DNA of 55,776 nucleotides from Phycisphaerales bacterium (GTDB lineage: Bacteria; Planctomycetota; Phycisphaerae; Phycisphaerales; UBA1924). The translations under genes were made by a program, and so were the position numbers. Position 1 is the first letter of the stretch; each line of letters begins with the position of its first letter. Location of the stretch: positions 1 through 55,776 of the forward strand of contig JADLGW010000011.1 in NCBI GenBank assembly GCA_020849105.1. The letters are read 5' to 3'. Under the pieces are notes generated by a model that was not told where the DNA came from, did no database searches, and was given only the letters and a program-made list of their open reading frames with translations. Of the stretch, positions 1 to 7,962 are shown one piece after another.

Positions 1-43
1 CTGCGGCGATCGAGAGTGCGACGATGTTGATGTGAGCGCCCAT
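1..43 (-). CDS. possible 5' end of a minus-strand gene, cut by the window edge
   Basis: On the minus strand an ATG at 43 opens a frame that reads MGAHINIVALSIAA and then leaves the window. Fourteen residues are too few to assign a family. No convincing Shine-Dalgarno sequence precedes the ATG. It may be the start of a real gene or chance; the residues look protein-like but prove nothing. Confidence 0.2.
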   Translation of the reverse strand, partial: MGAHINIVALSIAA

Positions 44-83
44 GAAGCGCGGGCGCCGGGTTGCCCCGGCGCCCGCGCGGTGG

Positions 84-383
84 TCACGGCCCCGTCAGCC
101 GGAGCGTCAGAAAGTCCGTGCCGAACGTGGGCTGGAACGGCGCCGTGTACCCGCCGCAGAACACGTCGCCGGTCGCCCCGTCCACGACGATGGCCCTGCC
201 CTCATCCGGGTACGTCTCGTCGGTCCCGGGCTGCCGGATCGTCCACATCTGGTGCAGCGTCAGGGTTGTCGGATCGGGGCTCAGTTCATACCGGGTGGTC
301 AGGATGTCCTGGTCCACGATGCCGGGCCCGCCGGAACACACCGCGGGCCGCGACCTTCCGGCGCGCCCGCCGCGAGCGGTCAC
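84..383 (-). pseudogene. C-terminal fragment resembling an SBBP-type beta-propeller repeat
   Basis: About 99 residues are readable down to a TGA at 84. The last third (RAIVVDGATGDVFCGGYT, then DFLTLRLTG) resembles the end of an SBBP-type repeat, in which an 'AVD..GNVYVTGYT' strand is followed by 'DD(F/Y)..LKL'. Only one such unit is present, whereas propeller proteins carry many. No signal peptide or good start can be seen; the GTG at 383 is a guess. Upstream the frame runs into the neighbouring lipoprotein gene in another frame. A truncated remnant is the simplest reading. A small intact gene starting elsewhere is possible, and the fold assignment is an inference. Confidence 0.35.
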
Positions 384-450
384 GCGCCTCCAGTCTCTAC
401 AGGCGTATCGGCCTGTCAAGGGAAGGTTGCAGCCGCGGACGATTTTTTCA

Positions 451-469
451 CGCGGGCGGGACGCCCGCG
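451..469. repeat. single hairpin repeat with GGCG-GGA-CGCC core
   Basis: A perfect 8-bp inverted repeat, CGCGGGCG and CGCCCGCG, is separated by the loop GGA. It has the same core and stem/loop geometry as the three hairpins at 14695-14809, but the outer stem bases differ in a compensating way (CGCG/CGCG here, CACA/TGTG there). A T-run lies on the 5' side for plus-strand reading, so it does not look like a normal terminator in either direction. Confidence 0.6.
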
Positions 470-493
470 CCAGGGGCCGGCTCGGCGGTGTTT

Positions 494-1048
494 CTACGGC
501 TCCAGCACGTACTCGTCCTGCAATGTGCGCTGGTCGCCCTTGGGGCCCCAGGTCTGGAGGATGGCGACCAGGCGGAGGCGCGCGCGGGAGTCGGGCGAGG
601 CCAGGGCTTCCGGCAGGCCTTCGAGCGTCAGGCGGTAGGTGCGGGTAGCGGGGTCGTAGAGTTTCGCGTTGAGGACCAGGTCGGAGAGGTCCACGTCCCA
701 GCGCAGTTCCTGGGTGCCGGTGCCGCCGGCGCGGTCGGTGCGGTAGAGCTGGACCGCGAGTTTGCCGACGCCCTTGCAGGTGTCGCCCCAGGAATCGCGG
801 AGTTCCAGGTGGCAGACGATCATCGGGCCCGCGGCCGCCGCCCCACCCTTCCCGCCGTTCTCCTCCGCCCCCCCATTCCCGGTGCGCACGATGCGCGTCA
901 GCGGGTGGATCTGCATGACCACGGGGGCGAACGGCCGTGGGACGCCGGCGGCGACGGCCTCGCCCTCCAGCGGCGGCTTTGGCTTCACCGCGCACGCGGG
1001 GAGCGTCGCGGCGACGAGCAGGAGGAGCACGGCCCTCGGCGTGTGCAT
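494..1048 (-). CDS. hypothetical lipoprotein
   Basis: This is a 184-residue predicted lipoprotein. The N terminus is MHTPRAVLLLLVAATLPACA: a basic start, a hydrophobic stretch and a lipobox ending in Cys, so export and lipidation are expected. The start at 1048 is chosen because it leaves the signal peptide at the N terminus; the frame is open further upstream but without signal character. The mature part contains a Gly/Ala/Glu-rich linker (around residues 60-75) and a beta-rich C-terminal half. No enzyme motif was recognised. The conserved-looking segment around GPMIVCHLELRDSWGDTCKG may mark a planctomycete family of unknown function. Confidence 0.7.
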   Translation of the reverse strand: MHTPRAVLLLLVAATLPACAVKPKPPLEGEAVAAGVPRPFAPVVMQIHPLTRIVRTGNGGAEENGGKGGAAAAGPMIVCHLELRDSWGDTCKGVGKLAVQLYRTDRAGGTGTQELRWDVDLSDLVLNAKLYDPATRTYRLTLEGLPEALASPDSRARLRLVAILQTWGPKGDQRTLQDEYVLEP

Positions 1049-1113
1049 GGGGCGAGTGTACGGACGGGCGTGCATCCGGGGGAGCGAGCCCGGGTGAGGG
1101 CCCCGGCCCAATG

Positions 1114-1141
1114 AAAAGACTCCCGGCGCGGGCCGGGAGTC
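1114..1141 (-). terminator. rho-independent terminator of the H1-like gene
   Basis: A 10-bp perfect stem, GACTCCCGGC and GCCGGGAGTC, with a 4-nt loop is followed on the minus strand by TTTT. It begins 22 nt after the stop of the histone H1-like gene and before the lipoprotein gene in the same orientation, so it should separate the two transcripts. Confidence 0.75.
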
Positions 1142-1163
1142 CTCTGCGGGATGCGGTGGGCCG

Positions 1164-1418
1164 TCAGGCCGCGCGGCGCGACGAGGAGCGGCTCCAGGAG
1201 CCGATCTTCCAGGTCTTCGCGGCCTTCCAGGCGCTGCGGCGGGCCTTGGCCGTGGTGGTGCGGGCCTTGCGCGGGCTCTTGCGGGCGGTGGTCTTCTTTC
1301 CGCTCCAGCGGGACGCGCCCCAGGCCTTGCCGGTGGTCTTGCGGGCCGACTTGCGGACGGTGCGGCGGGTGCTCTTGCGGGCCGTCGTGCGGCGTGAGTT
1401 CTTCCGGGTCGTTGGCAT
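1164..1418 (-). CDS. histone H1-like Lys/Arg-rich nucleoid protein
   Basis: The product has 84 residues and is almost entirely Lys, Arg, Ser, Thr and Ala. It contains repeated TARKS / TVRKS / SARKT steps like the C-terminal tail of eukaryotic H1 and bacterial Hc1-type proteins. Such proteins bind DNA non-specifically and compact the nucleoid. The start at 1418 (MPTTRKNS) is fixed by an AGGAG seven bases upstream. The C terminus is richer in Trp, Ser and Ala (WKAAKTWKIGSWSRSSSRRAA), which may be a small folded or protein-binding part. A rho-independent terminator follows. The basic character is seen directly; the DNA-compaction role is inferred from the family. Confidence 0.8.
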   Translation of the reverse strand: MPTTRKNSRRTTARKSTRRTVRKSARKTTGKAWGASRWSGKKTTARKSPRKARTTTAKARRSAWKAAKTWKIGSWSRSSSRRAA

Positions 1419-1646
1419 CCGTGCTGCTCCTGCGTGCGCCCGCGCGGGCGCCGTGGTCATTCGCCGCGGGGCGGCGGACCGGGGTCGGCACGGTGTGCCG
1501 GATAACCGCCGGACGTGGAGGAATCGGCGGTCCGGGCGTTACAGGTGAGCGCCGCGCGAAAAAAAGTTTGCGATCCGGGTAGATGCGCGGATCGTGCGCC
1601 CGACGCCGCGGGCTCACCGGCGGCGGCAGCGGCCTTCAATAGACCG

Positions 1647-3014
1647 GTGAGCAGCCCGGCGTGGCATCCCGAATCGTGGAAGGCGGCGGCGGAGGGGCCG
1701 CTGCTTTCGTACGAGGGGATCGGGGCGGGTGAGGTTGCCGCCGCGACGGCCCGGCTGCGCGCGCTGCCGCCGCTGGTGACGTCGTGGGAGGTCGAGCGAC
1801 TGCGCGGCCTGCTGGCCGATGCGCAGGCGGGCAGGCGCTTCCTGCTGCAGGGCGGGGACTGCGCCGAGACCCTGGACGGGTGCACCTCGGGGGCGATCGC
1901 CAGCAAGTTGAAGATTCTCCTCCAGATGTCGCTGGTCCTGGTGCAGGGGCTGAAGCGGCCGGTGATCCGCGTCGGGCGGATCGCGGGCCAGTACGCCAAG
2001 CCGCGGTCGAGCCCGACGGAGACGCGGGTCGTGGACGGGCGGAGCGTCACGCTGCCGAGTTACTTCGGCGAGTTGTACAACGGGGCGGAGTTCACGCCCG
2101 AGGCCCGGCGCCTGGACCCCGGGCGCATGATCCGGGGCCACGAGCACGCGGCCATGACGCTGAACTTCGTGCGGGCGCTGGTGGACGGCGGGTTCGCGGA
2201 CCTGCACCATCCCGAGTACTGGGACCTTTCGTTCCTTCGGCAGGCGGGCCTGGCCGCGCCCCTGCGGGCCGAGTACGAGCGGATCACGGCGAACCTGGGC
2301 GACGGCCTGCGGTTCATGGAGGCCTTCGGAGAGGCGACGATCCAGGAGTTGTCGCGGGTCGAGTTCTACACGAGCCACGAGGCCCTGAACCTGCACTACG
2401 AGTCGGCGCTGGCCAGGCAGGTGCCGCGCCGAGAGGGCGTGTACGGGTTGAGCGCCCACCTGCTGTGGATCGGGGAGCGGACGCGGGGGCTGCGCGGGGC
2501 CCATGTGGAGTTCGCACGCGGCCTGCGGAACCCGGTCGGTGTGAAGGTCGGCCCCGGGGCCGATGCGGAGGAGATCGCCGCCGTGGTCCGGCGCCTGGAC
2601 CCGGCGGCGGAGCCCGGCAAGGTCCTGCTCATCACGCGCCTGGGCGCCGGGAGGGCGGCGGACGTGCTGCCGCGCCTGGTGCGCACGGTCGGACCGCGGC
2701 CGGTGCTGTGGGTCTGCGACCCGATGCACGGGAACGGGATGGTGACGGCCGGCGGCGTGAAGACGCGGTCCTTCGACGCGGTGCGCCAGGAACTGGCGGA
2801 GACGATCGAGGCGCACGCCGCGGCGGGGACGCGCCTGGGCGGCGTCCACTTCGAACTGACGGGCGAGGACGTGACCGAGTGCCTGGGCGGGGCCGCGGGA
2901 GTGACGCAGGAGCAGTTGTCCACGCGGTACGCGAGCGTGTGCGACCCGCGCCTGAACTACCAGCAGTCGCTGGAACTGGCGTTCTCCCTGGCCCACCGGC
3001 TCAGCGCACGGTGA
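1647..3014 (+). CDS. class II 3-deoxy-7-phosphoheptulonate (DAHP) synthase
   Basis: This enzyme condenses phosphoenolpyruvate and erythrose 4-phosphate, the first step of the shikimate pathway. The 455-residue product shows the class II signature blocks in order: LPPLVTSWEVERLR, LLQGGDCAE, VGRIAGQYAKPRSS, RGHEHAAMTLNFVRAL, HEALNLHYESAL, HLLWIGERTR, NPVGVKVGP, LITRLGAGR, WVCDPMHGN and HFELTGEDVTECLGG. These supply the substrate and metal ligands (Cys in GGDCAE, His in DPMHGN, Glu in FELTGEDVTEC, Asp near the end). The start is taken at GTG 1647 because homologues begin close to the WHPESW segment. TTCAAT lies 6 nt upstream, so the mRNA may be leaderless. It converges on mqnE. Confidence 0.92.
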   Translation: MSSPAWHPESWKAAAEGPLLSYEGIGAGEVAAATARLRALPPLVTSWEVERLRGLLADAQAGRRFLLQGGDCAETLDGCTSGAIASKLKILLQMSLVLVQGLKRPVIRVGRIAGQYAKPRSSPTETRVVDGRSVTLPSYFGELYNGAEFTPEARRLDPGRMIRGHEHAAMTLNFVRALVDGGFADLHHPEYWDLSFLRQAGLAAPLRAEYERITANLGDGLRFMEAFGEATIQELSRVEFYTSHEALNLHYESALARQVPRREGVYGLSAHLLWIGERTRGLRGAHVEFARGLRNPVGVKVGPGADAEEIAAVVRRLDPAAEPGKVLLITRLGAGRAADVLPRLVRTVGPRPVLWVCDPMHGNGMVTAGGVKTRSFDAVRQELAETIEAHAAAGTRLGGVHFELTGEDVTECLGGAAGVTQEQLSTRYASVCDPRLNYQQSLELAFSLAHRLSAR

Positions 3015-3116
3015 CCCGACGGACACTCCGCGAGCGATGCTCGACCGTCGCCGCCCGCTCGCGTCCCGATCCGGAGGGTCGCATCGGGGTTGCGGCACCG
3101 ATAGCACGGCGGCTGT

Positions 3117-4343
3117 TCAGGCGACCCTCCAGGTGCGCCCGTCGCGGATCACGCGGCGGTACAGGGTGTCGCGCTCGACCGGCTCGCACCCGGCCTCGCG
3201 GATCGCCTTCTGGAGCGACCAGGCGCTGACCTCCTGGTGGGTGCCGCCGCCGCCGACCTTGGTGATGTCGTACCAGACGACCGTCCCGTCCACGTCGTCG
3301 GCGCCGGCCCGCAGCATGAGTTGGGCCATCGGCAGCGTCTGCATGATCCAGAAGGCCTTGACGTGCGGGATGTTGTCGAGCATCAGCCGCGCGACGGCGA
3401 TGGTGCGCAGGTTCTCCAGCCCGGCCGGCCCGGGCAGGCGCTCCAGGTCGGAGCCGTCGGGGAAGAACGGGAGCGGGATGATCGCCTGAAAGGAGCCGGA
3501 GCCGGAGCCGGAGCGGAGCGCTTCGTCCTGCGCCCGGCGCAGCATGTCCATGTGGACCAGCCGCTCGCGGCGCTGCTCGATGTGGCCGTACAGGATCGTC
3601 GCGTTCGTGTTCATCCCCAGGCCGTGCGCCTCGCGGTGCACGTCGAGCCACACGTCGCTCCGGATCTTCCCCTTGTACGCCTCGTCGTGGACCCGGTCGT
3701 CGAAGACTTCCGCTCCGCCGCCCGGGAGCGAGCCCAGCCCCGCCGCCTTCAGTTGCGAGAGCACCCAGCGGATCCCCTCTCGCCGCGCCGCGCGGCCGGC
3801 CTCCGACGGGTCGCTCGCCCCCTTGTAGACCTTCGCGATCCGCGCCAGGTGGACGACCTCGACCGCCGTGAACGCCTTCACATGGAGGTCGCTGCCCATC
3901 TCGCGGGCGGTCTCACGGATCGTGCGGACCAGGTCCGGGTAGTACTCCCAGGGCAGGTAGGGGTGCAGGCCACCGACGGAGTGAACCTCCGTCGCCCCGC
4001 CCTCCACCGCCTTCCTCACCTCTTGGCGGACGTACGCCATGTCGCGCGTGTAGGAGCCGGGCTCGTCCTTCTTGCGGTAGAACTCGCAGAACTTGCAGGA
4101 CAGCGCGCAGATGTTCGTGTAGTTGAGGTGCCGGTTGACGTTGTAGTACGCGACCGCCCCGTGCAGCCGCGTCCGGACCGAGTGCGCCACGCGGCACAGC
4201 CCCCAGATATCGGGCGTGCCGTAGAGAAACTCCCCGTCCTCCAGCGTCAGCCGCTCGCCCGACTCCACCTTGGCGCGGATGGAATCCAGGCCGGGGTCGC
4301 GCCCGGCGGCCGGCGGAGCGAGTTCGGGCGCAGCGGTGGCCAT
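3117..4343 (-). CDS. mqnE: aminofutalosine synthase MqnE (radical SAM)
   Basis: The 408-residue enzyme matches MqnE, the radical SAM protein that joins 3-[(1-carboxyvinyl)oxy]benzoate to the adenosyl group of SAM in the futalosine route to menaquinone. The CxxxCxxC cluster is CALSCKFC near residue 80, preceded by NRHLNYTNI and followed by VHSVGGLHPYLPWEYY, typical of the MqnE/MqnC family. AIIPLPFFPDGSDL and the GTVVWYDITKVGGGGTHQ C-terminal block also fit MqnE. An in-frame GGAGCC triplet repeat encodes GSGSGS just before the IPLPFF block. The start at ATG 4343 is chosen because TAGAAT stands exactly 7 nt before it; an ATG at 4352 overlaps that box. No other mqn gene is nearby. Confidence 0.92.
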   Translation of the reverse strand: MATAAPELAPPAAGRDPGLDSIRAKVESGERLTLEDGEFLYGTPDIWGLCRVAHSVRTRLHGAVAYYNVNRHLNYTNICALSCKFCEFYRKKDEPGSYTRDMAYVRQEVRKAVEGGATEVHSVGGLHPYLPWEYYPDLVRTIRETAREMGSDLHVKAFTAVEVVHLARIAKVYKGASDPSEAGRAARREGIRWVLSQLKAAGLGSLPGGGAEVFDDRVHDEAYKGKIRSDVWLDVHREAHGLGMNTNATILYGHIEQRRERLVHMDMLRRAQDEALRSGSGSGSFQAIIPLPFFPDGSDLERLPGPAGLENLRTIAVARLMLDNIPHVKAFWIMQTLPMAQLMLRAGADDVDGTVVWYDITKVGGGGTHQEVSAWSLQKAIREAGCEPVERDTLYRRVIRDGRTWRVA

Positions 4344-4350
4344 CGCGCCC

Positions 4351-4356
4351 ATTCTA
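4351..4356 (-). promoter_or_regulatory. -10 box of mqnE, leaderless start
   Basis: TAGAAT (minus strand) lies 7 nt before the ATG at 4343, the spacing expected if transcription begins at the start codon. No clear -35 element and no Shine-Dalgarno sequence are seen. Confidence 0.5.
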
Positions 4357-4520
4357 GATCGCGCAGCCGTCCGCCACGGGGTCGGCCCGCTCGCCATGCA
4401 CGCCGTGTCAAGGTGTGCGGCCTGTTCCGCGATCCCGCGCCCCCGGCGCGGACGACGCGTCTTGACAGGTGGCACTCTGGCCGACGTGTATGGGAGAGTG
4501 AGGGGAGAGAAGGAGGAGCG

Positions 4521-5009
4521 ATGGCAAGTTCAGCAGCACAAGGCCGCAGCGTCACCCGGCGAGTCGGGGCGGTGGTGGAACTCGCGCTCTCCACGGTGAC
4601 GTGCTGGGCGTTCGGCCTTACCACCTGCGCCGTGCTGCTCTACCTGGCCAGCGGCCTGTGGCTGTACCAGATCACCTCCGCCACGCCGCTGTCCATCCTG
4701 GACGCCGGCGCGTCCCAGAAACTGTGGGGCCTGACGTACTCAGGCCGCGGCGGGGCGTTCATCGCACTCGGACAGGCCGCGGGCGTCCTGCTGGCCCTCG
4801 GGCTCACGCTCTCGGGCACCGCCCGGCTCCGCCGCCTCGGCCTCTTCGCCATGTTGTTCTGGACCGGCCTGTGGGCCGGACACGCGGTCTACCTGGTCGC
4901 GACCGCATGGAACGGGCCGCTCTCGGACCTCCGCCTCGTCGCGGCCGCCGTCGGCCTCCTCCTGATCTTCGGGTGCGCGGTGCACCGCACCTCGTGCTCG
5001 TGGCGGTGA
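4521..5009 (+). CDS. four-helix integral membrane protein, unknown function
   Basis: The 162-residue protein shows four hydrophobic segments, around residues 22-45, 73-93, 98-118 and 135-152, with Arg-rich ends (cytoplasmic N terminus TRRVG, loop ARLRRLG). The ATG at 4521 follows a strong AAGGAGGAG. A short motif LSILDAGASQKLWGLTYSG sits in the first external loop. No family was recognised. It stands alone between two minus-strand genes. TTGACA at 4462-4467 may be a -35 element, but no good -10 follows at normal spacing. Confidence 0.75.
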   Translation: MASSAAQGRSVTRRVGAVVELALSTVTCWAFGLTTCAVLLYLASGLWLYQITSATPLSILDAGASQKLWGLTYSGRGGAFIALGQAAGVLLALGLTLSGTARLRRLGLFAMLFWTGLWAGHAVYLVATAWNGPLSDLRLVAAAVGLLLIFGCAVHRTSCSWR

Positions 5010-5094
5010 GGCGGCAGGGAGTGGAGCGGCCGCGAGTCAGGGGTGCGCAGGCGACAACCCTCGCTCCGGCCCCCGGGCGTTGCACCCGTTACCC

Positions 5095-5697
5095 TTACTC
5101 CTGGCCTCGCGGCAGCGCCTTGCTCAGGATCGCGCTGCGGTAGTTGGTGTACGGCCACTGCCAGTGTTCCACGAACCGGTACCCGCGACGCAGATAGAAG
5201 TTCATCAGGCCGGTGTCCGGCTCCGCCATGCTCAGCCCCAGTTCCGCGGAGCCCTCCTCGGACGCCCGGCGCTCCACCGTCCCGAGCAGCAGCCCGCCGA
5301 CGCCCAGCCCCTGCACGTCCGGGTCCACCGCGAACTGCGAGAACGAATCGACGTCGGGCCGCCGGAACCACGGCGGCCCCTGCGCGTCCTCCACCTCGTG
5401 GAACAGGATGATCCCGACGATCCGGCCACCGAACGGGGGCGCTCCGCGGCCACCGGCACCCTCCAGGAGCGCGGCGCCGCCCAGCGTCGCCACCCAGCAC
5501 TCGCCGCTGGCGCAGCGCCTGGCCGTCGTCTCGTCATCCTGGCGCCCGGCAAGGGGGCGCAGGCCCATCTCCACCTGCCTGCGGTACGCGCGGTGCAGCA
5601 GCCCCGTGATCTCCGGGATCGAGTCGCCCGGGCGGAGCAGGCGCACACCGACGCCCGCCGCCGCGGCCGGTCCGCGCTCCGTCTCCTGCCCGCTCAA
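5095..5697 (-). CDS. GNAT-family N-acetyltransferase
   Basis: The protein has a GNAT fold, transferring an acyl group from acetyl-CoA to an amine; the acceptor is unknown. The segment VRLLRPGDSIPEITGLLHRAY is a typical first strand and helix. FAVDPDVQGLGVGGLLLGTVE is motif A, with the Q/R-x-x-G-x-G/A acetyl-CoA loop seen as QGLGVG. GLMNFYLRRGYRFVEHW is motif B, with the Tyr of YLRRGY as the usual catalytic acid. The start is uncertain: TTG at 5697 is listed, a GTG at 5646 immediately before the conserved region is a good alternative, and a more upstream TTG at 5793 would overlap the divergent thioesterase gene. Confidence 0.8.
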   Translation of the reverse strand: MSGQETERGPAAAAGVGVRLLRPGDSIPEITGLLHRAYRRQVEMGLRPLAGRQDDETTARRCASGECWVATLGGAALLEGAGGRGAPPFGGRIVGIILFHEVEDAQGPPWFRRPDVDSFSQFAVDPDVQGLGVGGLLLGTVERRASEEGSAELGLSMAEPDTGLMNFYLRRGYRFVEHWQWPYTNYRSAILSKALPRGQE

Positions 5698-5729
5698 CTC
5701 ACCGCCGCCGTGTTCATGGGGGGCAACTG

Positions 5730-5735
5730 TAGACT
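5730..5735 (+). promoter_or_regulatory. -10 box of the thioesterase gene, leaderless start
   Basis: TAGACT lies 6 nt before the ATG at 5742; there is no Shine-Dalgarno sequence. TGTTCA upstream is at best a weak -35. Confidence 0.45.
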
Positions 5736-5741
5736 GGCGCC

Positions 5742-6194
5742 ATGACGACACGAGGCGAGGGCGGCCTGAGTCCGAGCGTGCCGCTGCCGACAACCGGAGC
5801 GGTGCGGCTGCGGGTCCGGTACTGCGAGTGCGACCCGTTCGGCGTGGCCCACCACGCCTCGTACGCGCCGTGGCTGGAGATCGCCCGCACGGAGATGCTC
5901 CGCCAGGGCGGCGTCACCTACCGGCAGATGGAACAGGCCGGGGTGTTCCTGGTCATCGCCCGGATGGAGATCAGTTACCGCCGGCCCATCCGCTACGACG
6001 ACGAGATCGACGTCCGCACCCGGGTGGTCGGCGGCAGCCGCGTGAAACTCGAGCACTCCTACGAGATCGCGCGCGCCGCCGCCGCCGAGGTCCTGACGAT
6101 CGCCGCGACCACCCTGGTCTGCGTGGACGCGCGGGGGGGGGTGCGCCCGCTCCCCGAGTGGCTTATGGCCGAGCGGCACACGCCGCGCGGCTGA
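5742..6194 (+). CDS. YbgC-like acyl-CoA thioesterase (hotdog fold)
   Basis: The 150-residue protein is a 4-hydroxybenzoyl-CoA thioesterase/YbgC family member that hydrolyses acyl-CoA thioesters. The active-site stretch DPFGVAHHASY (Asp31, His37) followed by WLEIARTEMLR is the family hallmark, and the strand RPIRYDDEIDVRTRV also fits. In the family this Asp is the general base. A run of nine G at 6133-6141 lies in the codons for RGGVRP near residue 132, so slippage there would alter only the last ~18 residues. The gene is divergent from the GNAT gene and ends before a terminator that serves the opposite strand. Confidence 0.85.
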   Translation: MTTRGEGGLSPSVPLPTTGAVRLRVRYCECDPFGVAHHASYAPWLEIARTEMLRQGGVTYRQMEQAGVFLVIARMEISYRRPIRYDDEIDVRTRVVGGSRVKLEHSYEIARAAAAEVLTIAATTLVCVDARGGVRPLPEWLMAERHTPRG

Positions 6195-6241
6195 TGGGGC
6201 CCGGTCGTTGTTTCGCTCCTCGGCGCCATTCTTATCACACC

Positions 6242-6269
6242 AAAGAAAAACGCGGCCACGGTGGCCGCG
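6242..6269 (-). terminator. rho-independent terminator of the AT-hook gene
   Basis: CGCGGCCAC-G-GTGGCCGCG is a perfect 9-bp stem, followed on the minus strand by TTTTTCTTT. It starts 39 nt after the stop of the AT-hook protein gene. Confidence 0.8.
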
Positions 6270-6307
6270 CTCCTGCTCCGTTCCTCGGGCCCTCTTCCTC
6301 CCCCCCG

Positions 6308-6760
6308 CTACTTCGCCGTGTACTGACCCCGCGACACGCGCCGGAAGTTACCGCTGGCAATCAGGGCCTGGTTCACGATCGTCCGAAAGTTCGGCGACGT
6401 CGTCTTATATCCGGCCTTCTGCACCGCCGCGGCCGCCTCCGTCACGCCCATGGTCTTGTCCGTCAGCAGCGCCTTCAGCGACGCCACAAGACTGTTCGGG
6501 TTCCGCGAACGCCCGGGCGGACGGCCGCGACGCCGCGCCCCCGGCCGTCGCCCTCGCGGCCTGCCCGGCCCGCGCCGACCGCGGGGCCTGCCCGGCCCGC
6601 GCCGACCGCCCATCTGCCCCTCGATCTCCACAAGCTGCAGCAGCAGCCGGTCGCGCTCCTTCGCCAAGCCGCTCTCGCGGCGGGTCAGTTCGGCGCGGAG
6701 GTCCGCTGTGGAGACGCGGGACAGCCCGCGTATGCTGCGACGGCGACGCTTCTTAGCCAC
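6308..6760 (-). CDS. AT-hook DNA-binding protein with C-terminal winged-helix-like domain
   Basis: The 150-residue basic protein has three parts. Residues 1-45 form a KKRRRRS start and a coiled-coil-like helix (RAELTRRESGLAKERDRLLLQL). Residues ~50-85 hold AT-hook motifs, GPGRPRG twice and RRRGRPPG, which insert into the minor groove of AT-rich DNA. Residues ~90-150 look like a small helix-turn-helix (ASLKALLTDKTMGVTEAAAAV, ending RVSRGQYTAK). The start is GTG 6760, fixed by a GAGGAG 7 nt upstream; the open frame before it is not protein-like. The hooks are encoded by a 27-bp direct repeat, with 24 identical bases at 6558-6581 and 6585-6608. Likely a nucleoid protein. Confidence 0.8.
   Translation of the reverse strand: MAKKRRRRSIRGLSRVSTADLRAELTRRESGLAKERDRLLLQLVEIEGQMGGRRGPGRPRGRRGPGRPRGRRPGARRRGRPPGRSRNPNSLVASLKALLTDKTMGVTEAAAAVQKAGYKTTSPNFRTIVNQALIASGNFRRVSRGQYTAK
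6558..6608 (-). repeat. 27-bp tandem repeat encoding AT hooks
   Basis: Two units with 24 identical bases are offset by 27 bp and encode GPGRPRGRR twice. Unit-number change would add or remove whole AT hooks without a frameshift. Confidence 0.7.
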
Positions 6761-6934
6761 GAAAGTCTCCTCAACCCGCGATGACGACGGCCCGCGACAA
6801 CGCGGACCGAATATTTCGTGCGGAGCGCGCACGATATCGCGCTGTGGCGGCGACATCAACCGTGCGGCGGCAAACAATTATGAAAGTGTCCGGGCGCGCC
6901 CAAGACCGCCGGCCGCCGAAATAAACCCGAACTC

Positions 6935-7888
6935 TTACGCCATTGTGAAGCCCAGGCGCGTCATCACTCCCTCGAACTGATCCAGATCAAAGAAGTCGAT
7001 CAGGATCGTCCCGCGCTTGCCCGTCCGGTCCGTGCGCACCACCACCTTTGTCCCCAGGTGCTCGGACAACTGCTTCTCCAGGGCCGCGCGCTCGCCCGAC
7101 ACCGCCCGCGGCGAGTGCGGCGCAGCGCCCGCCGGCGACACCAGCGCCCGCGCCTCGCTCTCCAGCCTCCGCACGCTCCACGATTCCCGCGCGCAGCGCT
7201 CCGCAAGTTTCATCCGCGTCGCGCCCGCCGGCGCCGCCAGCAGCGCCCGCGCGTGGCCGCCGGAGAGAAGCCCCCCCACCACCATCGCCTGCAACTCACC
7301 CTCCAGGTCCAGCAGCCGGATCAGGTTCGCCACCGTCGGCCGCTCCAGCCCCACGCGGTCCGCGACCTCCGCGTGCGAGATCGCGAGCCGCTCCGCCAGC
7401 GAACGCAGCGCCGCCGCACGCTCGATGGGGTTCAGGTCCTCCCGCTGAAGGTTCTCCACCAGCGCCCACTCGGCCGATTCCCCATCGCTCAGCGTCCGCA
7501 CCAGCGCCGGCACCCGGTCCAGCCCGGCGCTCATGGCCGCGCGCCAGCGCCGCTCCCCGGCCACCAACTCGTATCGCCCCCCCACCTCCCGCACGATCAC
7601 GGGCTGCATCACCCCGGATCGCTTGATCGACGCCGCCAGGCCCGCCAGTGCCGCCGGCTCCATCTCCCGCCGCGGCTGGTAAGGGCTCGGGACCACCGCG
7701 CCCACGTCCACCATCCGCAGCCCCGCGGGCGACCCCGGCGATGCCTCTGGTGCAGCCGTCTGTTCTGTATGTTCGTTGACACTAACTTGGACCGGCTCGT
7801 GCCCGGCCGCGTCGCCGATCAGGCTTGACAGACCGCGCCCAAGACGCCGCGGCTTCGTTGTGCGCATATCTTGCGCAGTCACACTCAT
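6935..7888 (-). CDS. parB: chromosome-partitioning protein ParB
   Basis: The 317-residue protein binds parS sites, spreads with CTP and loads ParA/SMC for origin segregation. It has an N-terminal ParA-interacting patch (RRLGRGLSSLIGD), the box I/II core (PSPYQPRR, then LVAGERRWRAAMSAGL and ENLQREDLNPIERA, the CTP-binding motifs), a helix-turn-helix (ISHAEVADRVGLERPTVANLIRLL) and a C-terminal dimerisation domain ending DLDQFEGVMTRLGF. The ATG at 7888 follows GGAGGG. ParA is not in the window, though in many bacteria it precedes ParB. Two parS-like palindromes lie 335 and 1228 bp away in the divergent genes. Confidence 0.95.
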   Translation of the reverse strand: MSVTAQDMRTTKPRRLGRGLSSLIGDAAGHEPVQVSVNEHTEQTAAPEASPGSPAGLRMVDVGAVVPSPYQPRREMEPAALAGLAASIKRSGVMQPVIVREVGGRYELVAGERRWRAAMSAGLDRVPALVRTLSDGESAEWALVENLQREDLNPIERAAALRSLAERLAISHAEVADRVGLERPTVANLIRLLDLEGELQAMVVGGLLSGGHARALLAAPAGATRMKLAERCARESWSVRRLESEARALVSPAGAAPHSPRAVSGERAALEKQLSEHLGTKVVVRTDRTGKRGTILIDFFDLDQFEGVMTRLGFTMA

Positions 7889-7951
7889 GTCGCCCTCCGT
7901 GGCTTGTGAGACACCATCGCGTTACCTTCGGCACTCGGGCCCTGTCCACGC

Positions 7952-7957
7952 TATAAA
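7952..7957 (+). promoter_or_regulatory. -10 box of the Nudix gene, leaderless start
   Basis: TATAAA lies 5 nt before the ATG at 7963; no Shine-Dalgarno sequence is present. It sits in the 74-bp gap between the divergent parB and Nudix genes. Confidence 0.45.
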
Positions 7958-7962
7958 CCGCC

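Noticed and set aside
441..470. Rho-independent terminator after the lipoprotein gene
   Set aside because: The hairpin is good but the T-run is on the wrong side for minus-strand transcription; it fits the repeat family at 14695-14809 better.
4462..4490. Sigma-70 promoter for the four-helix membrane protein gene
   Set aside because: TTGACA is exact, but no acceptable -10 is present at 16-18 bp.
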